Below, piece by piece: positions 8,085 through 15,748 of a stretch of DNA of 15,750 nucleotides. Source of the DNA: CAZYTO01 sp964650405 (GTDB lineage: Bacteria > Acidobacteriota > Thermoanaerobaculia > Gp7-AA8). The notes below the pieces were generated by a model. It made no database searches and had not been told where the DNA came from. It saw nothing but the letters and a program-made list of their open reading frames with translations. The stretch covers positions 1 through 15,750 of the forward strand of contig CAZYTO010000120.1 of the NCBI GenBank assembly GCA_964650405.1, given 5' to 3'. Each line of letters starts with the position of its first letter. Position 1 is the first letter of the stretch. The position numbers were made by a program, and so were the translations under genes.

Positions 8085-8124
8085 AAGGCTGAAAGGCGGA
8101 AAGGTTGGAAGGCTGAAAGAGCCC
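8085..8124 (+). repeat. degenerate 8-bp tandem array in the convergent intergenic gap
   Basis: Reading from 8085 in steps of eight gives AAGGCTGA, AAGGCGGA, AAGGTTGG, AAGGCTGA, AAGAGCCC, so four clear units plus a decayed fifth. The array fills almost all of the 43 nt between the pilB-like stop and the hydrolase stop. It is purine-rich on this strand and does not form a hairpin, so it does not look like a terminator. Its period matches the array at 15653-15748. Confidence 0.7.
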
Positions 8125-8125
8125 T

Positions 8126-9070
8126 CTACTTCGTGGCGGCGTCCTTCGGCCAGCCCCCGCCGAGGAAGGTCTCGATGGCGGGGAACACGATCTCCGGCTG
8201 TTCGGCGTGTGGGAAATGGGCGGTGTGCGGAAGGCGGAGGATGCGCGCGTCCGGCAACGACGTGACCCACTCCCCGACCATGGCCATGGGAATGGCGTCT
8301 TCTTCGCCGTGGATGACGAGGGTGGGCGCCTTCACGCGCGCGAGGTCTTTCGTCCAGTTCCAGTCGCCGAGCGATCCGAACGTGGCCGGATTGGTTTTCG
8401 TCATGCCGTAGCGAAGCGCGTCGGGCGGGCCGCCGCACATGTCAGACTTGACGACGCTGACCGGCACCGACTTCGCCACTCTCGGCGGCGTCATGATCGA
8501 CCAATACTCCCGGCAGACCTTCGTCATGTCTGAAGTCGTCTGGATCGAGGCCTGCAGCTCGCCGGCGCGCTTGCGCTGCTCGGGCTCAATTCGCTGGCCG
8601 AGGTTGGCGCCGAACTCCTCGAAGAACTTGCCCTTGCGGGGCGGGATGGGCGCGAGGAAGACCATGCGCTCGACGTGCTCCGGATGGCGGATGGCATACA
8701 GCGCGGCGATGGCGGGACCGAACGAGTGCGCCACGAGTGTGACCTTGTCCAGCCCGAGAGCCTGCCGCAGCGCCTCGAGGTCCGCCACGTGATGGTCGAT
8801 GGTGAGGAGAGCAGGATCGGCCGGCAGCGTTGACCGGCCGCCGCCGCGCTGGTCGTAGTAGATGACGCGGTGATGCTTCTCCAGCGGGACGAGGTCAGCT
8901 TCGAGCGTCAGGTGATCCATGCCCGGCCCGCCATGGACGACGATCACCGGCGCGCCCTTCCCCACCTCGGTGTACCAGATGCGGACGCCGTCCCCGCCGT
9001 CGACGAAGTGCTCGGTCTGCAACCGGGTGGCGGCGGCGGCGAAGAGGAGTACGACCAGCAGTTTCCGCAT
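8126..9070 (-). CDS. secreted alpha/beta hydrolase, proline iminopeptidase-like
   Basis: This is a 314-aa serine hydrolase. The ATG at 9070 is chosen because MRKLLVVLLFAAAA looks like a signal peptide; an upstream in-frame start at 9157 would add 29 unsupported residues. Motifs are oxyanion-hole HGGPG (46-50), DQRGGGRS (73-80) typical of the prolyl aminopeptidase group, nucleophile Ser116 in AHSFGP, catalytic Asp258 in HGEEDAIP, and His285 in TAHFPHAEQPE. The nucleophile elbow has Ala in place of the usual first Gly. The triad is otherwise intact, so activity is likely, probably ester or N-terminal peptide hydrolysis. The gene converges with the pilB-like gene across a 43-nt gap and seems monocistronic. 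Substrate cannot be predicted. Confidence 0.9.
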   Translation of the reverse strand: MRKLLVVLLFAAAATRLQTEHFVDGGDGVRIWYTEVGKGAPVIVVHGGPGMDHLTLEADLVPLEKHHRVIYYDQRGGGRSTLPADPALLTIDHHVADLEALRQALGLDKVTLVAHSFGPAIAALYAIRHPEHVERMVFLAPIPPRKGKFFEEFGANLGQRIEPEQRKRAGELQASIQTTSDMTKVCREYWSIMTPPRVAKSVPVSVVKSDMCGGPPDALRYGMTKTNPATFGSLGDWNWTKDLARVKAPTLVIHGEEDAIPMAMVGEWVTSLPDARILRLPHTAHFPHAEQPEIVFPAIETFLGGGWPKDAATK

Positions 9071-9076
9071 GCCGCG

Positions 9077-9082
9077 ATTATC
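9077..9082 (-). promoter_or_regulatory. -10-like box 6 nt before the hydrolase start
   Basis: On the minus strand GATAAT (5/6 match to TATAAT) ends 6 nt before the ATG at 9070, and no Shine-Dalgarno sequence lies in that interval. This spacing is what a leaderless transcript would need. No strong -35 box is seen at 16-18 nt. Confidence 0.4.
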
Positions 9083-9308
9083 GTCGTACCCAAGCCTTCC
9101 GCACCACACAGTGAGAGCGGTCATCTCGTTTATCGGTGTTTGGACGAGGGCGGGCACGCTTGAAGACGGAACCGACCATCGCCGGTACCAAGGTCACAGT
9201 TCGGTGTTCTACAATCCTTGCGTCTGGCCGCTGACGGCAGCCCGCGGTGATCGCAAAGCCTGCTCCTCGGTGCTCAGGTGAAGCCGCCCCGAGGGAAGGA
9301 GCGAGGTC

Positions 9309-9545
9309 ATGACGACGATATCCATCGAAGAGGCCCAGGCGAAGCTGGTTGATTTGATTCATCGCCTGCACTCGGGCGACGAGGTGGTGATCACAGAGAA
9401 CGATCGGCCGGTGGCTCGGCTCGTGCCCACTACAACCGAACGGCTGCGGAAGCCCCGCCAGCCTGGACTGCTCCGGGGATCGGTGGTGTACATGGCCCCG
9501 GACTTTGACGCGCCCCTGGAGGATTTCGGGGACTACATGGAATGA
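9309..9545 (+). CDS. vapB: antitoxin of the Phd/YefM (VapB) family
   Basis: This 78-aa antitoxin should repress its own operon and neutralise the VapC toxin. The N-terminal half MTTISIEEAQAKLVDLIHRL...GDEVVITENDRPVARLVP is the Phd/YefM DNA-binding fold. The C-terminal DFDAPLEDFGDYME is the usual toxin-binding tail. The ATG has GGAAGGAG starting 13 nt upstream. The stop overlaps the toxin start in ATGA (9542-9545), giving the expected coupling. The antitoxin looks intact although the toxin gene is frameshifted. A TACAAT at 9210-9215 could be a -10 box but has no clear -35 partner. Confidence 0.88.
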   Translation: MTTISIEEAQAKLVDLIHRLHSGDEVVITENDRPVARLVPTTTERLRKPRQPGLLRGSVVYMAPDFDAPLEDFGDYME

Positions 9546-9927
9546 GAGTGCTGCTGGATACTCATGCCGTGCTCGGTGGGTGGATCAGGACAGTCTGCTG
9601 AGCAGACCATCTCATGCCGCGATTGCCGACCCGGTCAACGAGCTTCTCGTCAGTGCCGCGACGGTTTGGGAGATCGCCATCAAACTGGGGCTGGGAAAGC
9701 TCTCGCTGTCGATGCCATATCGGCTGTGGATGAACCAGGCGCTGGCTGGTCTGCAAGCGTCGCTTCTCCCCATCACGGTCGATTATGCCGAGAGACAGGC
9801 TGAGCTTCCAAGCCACCACCGGGACCCGTTCGACCGGCTACTCATCGCTCAAGCGCTCGTCGAGGAAGTACCCGTTGTCAGCGCTGATACCACCTTCGAG
9901 CAATACGGAGTCGTCCGGATCTGGTGA
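9542..9927 (+). pseudogene. vapC: VapC-like PIN-domain toxin gene with a one-base frameshift
   Basis: Translation from ATG 9542 gives MRVLLDTHAVL, the classic PIN N-terminus with Asp6, then runs out of frame to a TGA at 9599-9601 (19 aa). The remaining toxin continues in the -1 frame from 9577: WVDQDSLLSR, then VSAATVWEIAIKLGLGKL, HRDPFDRLLIAQAL and VVSADTTFEQYG, to a stop at 9927. Adding one base between 9574 and 9575 (for example T, giving ...AVLWWVDQDS) restores a normal PIN toxin of about 128 aa with all four acidic positions. No classic slippery heptamer is visible, so programmed -1 shifting is unlikely. A true inactivating mutation and a draft-assembly error are both possible. An intact toxin would be an RNase. 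Confidence 0.82.
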
Positions 9928-9949
9928 TGGGGCAAGCTTCGTCTGCAGA

Positions 9950-11266
9950 TCAGCATGCGGCCAGCGGCAGCGTGACCTCGAACACGCACCCCCGCGGCGC
10001 GTTCGGCTTGAGCGTGATCGTGCCGCCGTGGGCTTCGATCACGCGCTTGCAGATGCTCAGGCCGAGGCCGTAGCCGGCCGGAGACTTCGTGCGGGAGCGG
10101 TTCACGCGGAAGAAGGGCTCGAAGATCGTGGCCCGGTCTTCGGGAGGGACGCCCGGGCCGTCGTCGGTGACGGTGAGCACGACCGTCGATTCGTCGCACG
10201 CCGCGGCGACTTCGACGGGGCGGCTGTCGGGGAGCGAGTACTTGACGGCGTTCTCCAGGAGGTTGCGCAGGACGGTGCGGATCTTCTCGCCGTCGGCGGC
10301 TACCGGGATCTGGCGTGGAAGCGAGACGACGCGGACGCCGGGCGCCTGGTCCTGGAAGCCGGCGGCGACGTCCCGAAGGATCGCGGCCAGGTCCTGCCGC
10401 TCCGTGCGCAGGCCGCGGCCGTCGCGCAGGCGCTCCAGCTCCAGCAGCTCCGCGATCATCGCCTCCATCTCGGCGAGGTCCGCCACCATGTTGTTCCGGT
10501 CCTGTCCCTCCGGAAGCAGCTCCACGGCCACGCGCATGCGGGTGATGGGGGAGCGGAGCTCGTGGCTGACGTCGAGCAGGAGCTGATCGCGGGCGCGGAT
10601 CATCTCCCGGACACGCGCCACCATCTCGTTGAAGCCGTTCGTGAGCGCTCCGAACTCGTCCGGCGTGGCCGCGGGGAGGATGGTGTCGAGCTGGCCGGCG
10701 CTCAGCCGCGCCACGCCGTCGCCGAGGACGCGCAATGGCTGGAGCATCCGCCGGATCACCAGGTGCGTCACGACGATCGTGGCCGTCATGATGGCCAGCG
10801 TGGCGAGCAGCAGCATGTGGTGCGCAAAGAGCGTCTTCCGTCGGAACTTCCAGTGAAAGACGTACGTGCCGCCGTTCGGCGCCGAGGCGATGTAGTAGCC
10901 CGTGCCACCGAGGGCCCAGTGGTTCTCATAGGTCCGGGCCTCGGCGGCGGTAGGCAGCCAGGAAGCGGTGGACCAATTGCCGTCCGGCCCGTCGTAGCGC
11001 ACGTCGAAGTCGAGCGATTCCGCCATGCGCCGCGCCTCGGCCAGGCTCGGCTGGGTCGCGGCCACTCTCCGCACGTAGTCGCTGAGGGCGGTCTCGATGG
11101 AGTGGTTGAGGCCCGGCAGGATGAATCCGATGAAGAAGACGGTCACGACCGTCATCAGGCTGACGGCCATGACCAGCATGATGGCCACGAGCTTGCCAAA
11201 GACCGACCGGTGCCACGCGCCGCGCTTACTCAGGGCTGCCCCCGATGAACGTGTAGCCCGCGCCAC
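9950..11266 (-). CDS. sensor histidine kinase (EnvZ/CpxA-like layout)
   Basis: A membrane kinase of up to 438 aa. TM1 is about 25-50, a periplasmic sensor spans about 51-150, and TM2 is about 151-172. HAMP follows at about 173-225 (IRRMLQPLRVLGDGVARLSAG). The H-box is LLLDVSHELRSPITR with His235, the N-box NLLENAVKYS (335-344), the G1 box DDGPG (368-372), F-box IFEPFFR (381-387) and G2 box GYGLGLS (398-404), so the kinase is complete. The start is unclear: GTG 11266 overlaps the regulator gene by 41 nt, and no ATG lies close to the regulator stop. A non-canonical CTG at 11233 would give a short overlap. The HK partner is the adjacent response regulator. The signal is unknown; the 100-residue sensor has no recognised fold. 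Confidence 0.93.
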   Translation of the reverse strand: MARATRSSGAALSKRGAWHRSVFGKLVAIMLVMAVSLMTVVTVFFIGFILPGLNHSIETALSDYVRRVAATQPSLAEARRMAESLDFDVRYDGPDGNWSTASWLPTAAEARTYENHWALGGTGYYIASAPNGGTYVFHWKFRRKTLFAHHMLLLATLAIMTATIVVTHLVIRRMLQPLRVLGDGVARLSAGQLDTILPAATPDEFGALTNGFNEMVARVREMIRARDQLLLDVSHELRSPITRMRVAVELLPEGQDRNNMVADLAEMEAMIAELLELERLRDGRGLRTERQDLAAILRDVAAGFQDQAPGVRVVSLPRQIPVAADGEKIRTVLRNLLENAVKYSLPDSRPVEVAAACDESTVVLTVTDDGPGVPPEDRATIFEPFFRVNRSRTKSPAGYGLGLSICKRVIEAHGGTITLKPNAPRGCVFEVTLPLAAC

Positions 11267-11915
11267 GGACGGTGCGGATGAACGACGGCCGCTTGGCGTC
11301 GTCGCCGAGCTTCTGGCGCAGCCGGCTCACCAGCACGTCGATGGAGCGGTCGTACGCATCCCAGTCGACGCCGCGCGTCTCGTCCATGATGCGCTCGCGG
11401 CTGAGGACGCGGCCGCGGTTGCGGACGAGGAGGCCCAGCAGCTCGAGCTCCGCACCGGTCAGCTCCAGCTCCGCTCCATGCAGGCGCGCCGAGCGGGTCG
11501 TCCAGTTCACTTCCACCGGCCCGGCCCGGAGCACGTCCGGCGCTTCCTCCGGCCTCCCGCGGCGCAGCACGGCCTGGATGCGCGCCACGAGCTCGCGCGG
11601 CTCGAACGGTTTGGGCAGGTAATCGTCGGCGCCCAGCTCCAGGCCGACGATGCGGTCCGTCACCTCACCCCGCGCAGTGAGCATGATGATCGGGATGCGG
11701 CTGCTCTCGCGCACTTTGCGGCAGAGGGCGAATCCGTCCATCTCCGGCAGCATGACGTCGAGGATGAGAATGTCGGCCGCTCCACTTCTCAACGCCCGCA
11801 ATCCCGCGTCGGGGTGCGTCGCCGTCGTCACGGCGAAGTTGAAGCGCCTCAGGTACTCCGCGAGGAGCGTGTTCAGGCGCTCGTCGTCGTCGATGATCAG
11901 AACGTGGCTTAGCAC
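11226..11915 (-). CDS. OmpR/PhoB-family response regulator
   Basis: This 229-aa DNA-binding regulator has an N-terminal receiver with acidic pocket Asp9-Asp11, phospho-acceptor Asp53 (ILDVMLPEMDG), Thr80 (MLTA) and Lys102 (YLPKPF). A C-terminal winged helix runs from about 130 to 225 (LTGAELELLGLLVRNRGRVLS; VRGAGYTFIG). GTG 11915 is chosen as start because it gives the standard family N-terminus MLSHVLIIDDDE and has GGGAG 7 nt upstream. A longer in-frame start at 12092 would add 59 residues encoded by repeat DNA. It overlaps the downstream kinase gene and should be activated by it. Targets are unknown, but the ABC exporter operon upstream on the same strand is the obvious candidate. Confidence 0.95.
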   Translation of the reverse strand: MLSHVLIIDDDERLNTLLAEYLRRFNFAVTTATHPDAGLRALRSGAADILILDVMLPEMDGFALCRKVRESSRIPIIMLTARGEVTDRIVGLELGADDYLPKPFEPRELVARIQAVLRRGRPEEAPDVLRAGPVEVNWTTRSARLHGAELELTGAELELLGLLVRNRGRVLSRERIMDETRGVDWDAYDRSIDVLVSRLRQKLGDDAKRPSFIRTVRGAGYTFIGGSPE

Positions 11916-12027
11916 GACACGGCTCCCGAGTTTCGTAGCGCCATGGTCGCCGGGCGCCGGTCGCCGGAGGCTCGCGGACGCTGCCAGTGCGCACCGTGCA
12001 TGCGATGCGATGAAGCACCAGGAGGAA

Positions 12028-12050
12028 ACCCTCTCCCACCGGGAAAGGGT
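12028..12050 (+). repeat. REP-like hairpin, copy 1
   Basis: ACCCTCTCCC (12028-12037) faces GGGAAAGGGT (12041-12050) over a 3-nt loop, with one imperfect pair in a 10-bp stem. It is the same element as the hairpin at 12318-12340. Confidence 0.7.
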
Positions 12051-12054
12051 CGCC

Positions 12055-12177
12055 GCGGAACCGTCATCACCCTGGCCTGAAACATTGCCCACAAACCAGA
12101 CGACGAGCGGAGGTGTGGGTGAGAGCTATTTNNNNNNNNNNGGGGTGAGGGGTCAAGGCGTTCTGTGACGGTTCCGC
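12055..12177. repeat. 12-bp perfect inverted repeat flanking the scaffold gap
   Basis: GCGGAACCGTCA (12055-12066) is the exact reverse complement of TGACGGTTCCGC (12166-12177). The arms enclose 99 nt that include the 10 N bases, so the true spacing is unknown. Confidence 0.75.
12132..12141. other. 10-base assembly gap (N)
   Basis: Ten N characters mark a scaffold join of unknown true length. The gap sits directly against GGGGTGAGGGGT, one arm of an inverted repeat, suggesting that the repeats broke the assembly here. Sequence order across the gap is therefore less certain than elsewhere. Confidence 0.98.
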
Positions 12178-12252
12178 CTGCGGCCGCTCCATTGCGGTGT
12201 TGCGTTGGTTCAACAACATGTGTGTCACCCGAACGAAGTAACCCCTCACCCC
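12142..12252. repeat. MITE-sized inverted repeat element
   Basis: GGGGTGAGGGGT (12142-12153) is the exact reverse complement of ACCCCTCACCCC (12241-12252). The similarity continues inward imperfectly, with CGTTC and TGAC at matching offsets in both arms, giving arms of about 28 nt in a 111-bp element. No transposase is encoded. It could be a REP/BIME-type or miniature mobile repeat; the left edge abuts the gap, so its full extent is unknown. Confidence 0.6.
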
Positions 12253-12317
12253 GGCACTTCCGCGCTGGCTGCTCCGAAGCCGATTCACGGTCTTCAGAAT
12301 TGCGCGCTCCAGTGCCG

Positions 12318-12340
12318 ACCCTCTCCCGTGGGGAGAGGGT
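12318..12340 (+). repeat. REP-like hairpin, copy 2
   Basis: ACCCTCTCCC (12318-12327) pairs perfectly with GGGAGAGGGT (12331-12340) over a GTG loop. The left arm is identical to that of copy 1 at 12028, and the two copies lie in the same orientation 290 nt apart. On either strand it could also act as a transcription or RNA-stability hairpin. Confidence 0.75.
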
Positions 12341-12398
12341 GGCGCCGGCTTGTGCCGCCGGTGTCCGCTGCGCCCGAGCTTCGCTCACCCACGCCATC

Positions 12399-12482
12399 TC
12401 GTTGTCCGTTGCTCGTTGTTCGTAGTCGTTGTCCCGGGTCTCGGGTCTCGGCCCGTCACCTGTTACCCGTTACCCGCGGTCA
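12399..12482 (+). repeat. degenerate 7-bp tandem array ending on the permease stop codon
   Basis: In steps of seven from 12399: TCGTTGT, CCGTTGC, TCGTTGT, TCGTAGT, CGTTGTC, CCGGGTC, TCGGGTC, TCGGCCC, GTCACCT, GTTACCC, GTTACCC, GCGGTCA. Neighbouring units resemble each other while the consensus drifts along the array. The last unit contains the stop codon of the exporter's last gene (TCA, 12480-12482, on the plus strand). Confidence 0.65.
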
Positions 12483-13682
12483 CCGTAACCGCAATGCCAC
12501 CATCGGCGGCAGGAGCGAGGCCTTGCGCGCCGGAACGACGCCGAATCCGAGTCCTGCGATCAGCACCATTAGCATCGTCCCCAGCAGTGCCTCCACGGGC
12601 ACGGCCAGGGTCCATTTCGTCGCCAGAACTACCGTCACCGCCGCCATTCCGCCGAGGGCGAGGCCGGCCAGCCAGCCCGTGCCGGCAATCAGTGTAGCTT
12701 CCACGAGAAAGCCGGTGAGGACGTCGCGCGGCGTGGCCCCGACGGCCATGCGCAGCCCGATCTCGTCTGTCCGCTCCTTCACCGACATCATCATGAAGGC
12801 CAGGATGCCGGTGCCACCGACGAGGAGGGCCATCCCTCCCAGGCCGGTGGCGAAGGTGGTGAGCGATTCGGCGGCCTGCTTCTGCATGGCCAGGAACTTC
12901 GACGTGCTCTGGATGGCGAAGTCGTTCCGGCCGTGCCGCTCCCGCACCAGCGACGTGATCTCCGTCCGCGCCTCGGCCATCTTCTTCGGGTCGTTGACGC
13001 GGACGAACACGCTGGTGAGCCAGGTGGTGTTGATCACGCGGCGAAGGGCCGTGCGGATGGGCACGAGGATCTGGTTGTCTTCGTCCGAGCCGTCGGGCAA
13101 TACGCCTTTCGCCTCCAGTACGCCGATGACCTCGAAGATCACGCCACGGACGCGGATCTCCTTCCCGACTCCATCGCCGCCGTCGAAGAGCGCCGTGGCC
13201 ACCTGCGCGCCGAGGACGGCCACGCGGCGCGCCTGCCGGTCGTCGTCGTCGTCGAAGAAGCGGCCCGCCTGCACGCGGAAGTTGCGGATGACCGGGAACG
13301 CCGGCGACGTGCCCAGGACCTTCGTGGCCGTGGTGTTGTTGCCGGCCTTCGCGCGTACCTGCCGCTCGGCTCCCGGCGCGGCCGCGGCCACGCAGGGGAG
13401 GGTGGCGATGGCCAGGGAGTCGTCCGGCTTCAGGGTCGTGACTGTCCCGCGGATCGTGGCCCGCGAGGCGAGCCGCTCCACCTGTGCCGGGCGGACCACG
13501 ATGAGGTTCGTGCCGATGGCCGCCGTCTTTTCGGCCACCTGCTGCTGCGCGCCGGCGCCGATGGCGGCGGTGAGGAGCACCGCCGCCACGCCGATGGAGA
13601 CGCTGGAGAGCGCCAGCGCGGCCCGCATCCGGTGGGCGAAGAGGATGCGGAACGAGGCGCGGATGATGCGGGCCAGTTTCAT
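12480..13682 (-). CDS. FtsX/MacB-type ABC transporter permease, second subunit
   Basis: This 400-aa inner-membrane permease has the MacB/LolCE layout. TM1 is about 20-43 and is followed by a large periplasmic domain (about 44-275; GRFFDDDD, VAVLG, VIGVLE). Three C-terminal TM segments follow at about 277-300, 323-353 and 362-384. The coupling signature ERTDEIGLRMAVGA (303-316) and the terminal PARKASLLPPMVALR are typical of family members that contact the ATPase. The ATG overlaps the stop of the upstream permease as ATGA (13679-13682), so the two are translationally coupled and probably form a heterodimer. Known family roles are mechanotransmission in lipoprotein release, cell-wall hydrolase control or efflux; which applies here is not visible. 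A 7-bp-period array begins at its stop codon. Confidence 0.93.
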   Translation of the reverse strand: MKLARIIRASFRILFAHRMRAALALSSVSIGVAAVLLTAAIGAGAQQQVAEKTAAIGTNLIVVRPAQVERLASRATIRGTVTTLKPDDSLAIATLPCVAAAAPGAERQVRAKAGNNTTATKVLGTSPAFPVIRNFRVQAGRFFDDDDDRQARRVAVLGAQVATALFDGGDGVGKEIRVRGVIFEVIGVLEAKGVLPDGSDEDNQILVPIRTALRRVINTTWLTSVFVRVNDPKKMAEARTEITSLVRERHGRNDFAIQSTSKFLAMQKQAAESLTTFATGLGGMALLVGGTGILAFMMMSVKERTDEIGLRMAVGATPRDVLTGFLVEATLIAGTGWLAGLALGGMAAVTVVLATKWTLAVPVEALLGTMLMVLIAGLGFGVVPARKASLLPPMVALRLR

Positions 13683-14886
13683 CGCAGTGCGACCGCCGGA
13701 TCGAGCCGGGCCGCGCGCCGGGCCGGCAGCACTCCGGCAAGAATCCCGGTCACCGTGGAGACCACGATCCCGAGCAGCACGACCTGCCAGGTGAAGATGC
13801 CGCCGAGCTGGAAGCGGAGAGCGAAGTACCGCGCGGCGAAGAGGCCGAGCACGATGCCGAGGATTCCCCCGCCGACGATGGTCGTGGCCGTCTCCACGAT
13901 GAACTGCAGTTGCACGTCCTCGATGCGGGCTCCGACCGCGCGGCGCAGTCCGATCTCTCCGATGCGCTCGCTCACCGAGGACAGCATCAGCGTCGCCGCC
14001 ACGATCGCCGCCACCAGCATGGCGATCCCGGCGCCCATGGGCAGGTAGAGATCCAGTACCCGCTTCACCTTTCCGATCATCTTCTGCACCGCCACGGTCG
14101 ACATGAGATGGAAGTCGTCGGGGCGTCCCTTGGCGATGGCGTGGCGCTCCCGCAGGAGCCGGGTCAGTTCGGCGGTGGCGCCCGGCACCTGGGCGGGGTT
14201 CTTCACCAGCAGCTTCGCGGCCATGATCGTGTCGACGTTCAGCAGGCGGCGCTGCAACGTCGAGATGGGGACGACGATCTCGGCATCGCGGTCCATGCCG
14301 TGGACGTCGGTGCCGAAGCGCTCCAGTACACCGATGATGCGGAACGGCACGTTGCCGATCTGGATCTCGCGATCGAGCGGATCGGCGGTGCCGAAGAGCT
14401 TCAGCGCGGTGTTCTCGCCGACGAGGGCCACGCGCTCGGACGAGCGTACCGCCGCCGCGTCGAAGTACGTGCCGCGGGAGACCGTCCGCTGCCACACCCG
14501 CTCCGAGCGCTCCGACTGGCCGAGCACGCGCGCCGTGGCCGTGGCGTCGCCGCTGCGGATGGACGTATCCGAGGGCATGGTCTGCTGCACGTCCCAGAGC
14601 TCGACGTCCGGCACGGCGCCGGCCACGGCCTCGATGTCGTCGATGGTCAGGCGGGCGGCATTCGCGTTCGGGCCGCCCATGATGTTCGTACCGCCGGCCA
14701 TGATGAGCACCGCCGACCCGCCGAAGATCTGGTTCATGGTGGTCATGATCTTGCGCTCCGCTCCCTTGCCGACGGAGACCACGAAGGTCAGTGCGGCGGA
14801 GCCGATGATCGTGCCGAGCATGATGAACGCCGTGCGCAGCTTGTAGCGGCCGACTGCGCGGATGCTGTGCTGAATGAGTCTCGTGT

Positions 14887-14890
<4 letters not shown>
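13679..14890 (-). CDS. FtsX/MacB-type ABC transporter permease, first subunit
   Basis: This 403-aa inner-membrane permease is paralogous in layout to the next gene but clearly diverged. TM1 is about 20-40, the MacB-like periplasmic domain about 41-280 (SRGTYFD, VALVGENTALKLFG, FRIIGVLE), and TMs are about 284-306, 330-354 and 367-389. The cytoplasmic coupling motif is SVSERIGEIGLRRAVGA (305-321), and the end is LPARRAARLDPAVALR. Its ATG overlaps the ATPase stop as ATGA (14887-14890), and its stop overlaps the next start the same way. Two different permeases with one ATPase suggest a heterodimeric exporter. No periplasmic adaptor or TolC-like gene is in the window, but one could lie beyond 15750. 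Confidence 0.94.
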
Positions 14891-15645
<755 letters not shown>

Positions 15646-15649
15646 GGGT

Positions 15650-15654
15650 TCCTC
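15650..15654 (-). promoter_or_regulatory. Shine-Dalgarno site of the ABC ATPase gene
   Basis: Minus-strand GAGGA lies 4 nt before the ATG at 15645, a rather short spacing. Its first two bases are part of the last unit of the adjacent 8-bp array. Confidence 0.55.
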
Positions 15655-15748
15655 GCTTATTCGCTTATTCGCTTATTCGCTGTTTCGCTTTTTCTCTTAG
15701 TCGCTTATTTGCTTAGTCGCTTTATGGCTTAATCTTTTAATCCCCTTT
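15653..15748 (+). repeat. degenerate 8-bp tandem array upstream of the exporter operon
   Basis: In strict steps of eight: TCGCTTAT three times, TCGCTGTT, TCGCTTTT, TCTCTTAG, TCGCTTAT, TTGCTTAG, TCGCTTTA, TGGCTTAA, TCTTTTAA, TCCCCTTT. That makes 12 units, decaying towards the window edge, where the array may continue. It is AT-rich in a GC-rich genome. In the operon's sense strand it reads as repeats of ATAAGCGA and ends at the ribosome binding site, so it would form an unstructured A/G-rich leader if transcribed. Confidence 0.85.

Larger units (their letters stand above)
11916..12479. other. repeat-rich spacer between exporter operon and two-component genes
   Basis: These 564 nt contain no credible gene. 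They hold two REP-like hairpins, two longer inverted repeats, a 10-base scaffold gap and a 7-bp-period array, each listed separately. Any promoter of the response-regulator gene should lie near 11916-11960; I see no clear -10/-35 pair there. Confidence 0.75.

Noticed and set aside
9542..9601. Programmed -1 frameshift in the toxin gene
   Set aside because: No X-XXY-YYZ slippery heptamer or downstream pseudoknot is evident; a single-base deletion explains the data more simply.
9785..11248. A 487-codon open frame on the plus strand
   Set aside because: It begins in the VapC remnant and runs antisense to the histidine kinase; it is a GC-codon shadow.
11916..12092. Upstream extension of the response regulator to a start at 12092
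   Set aside because: The extra 59 residues are encoded by spacer and hairpin-repeat DNA; GTG 11915 has an SD site and gives the standard receiver N-terminus.
12205..13794. A 529-codon open frame on the plus strand
   Set aside because: It crosses the repeat-rich spacer and runs antisense to the permease; Ser/Arg/Thr-rich with no motifs.
15653..15748. CRISPR array
   Set aside because: Units are 8 bp, directly abutting, with no spacers and no cas genes nearby.
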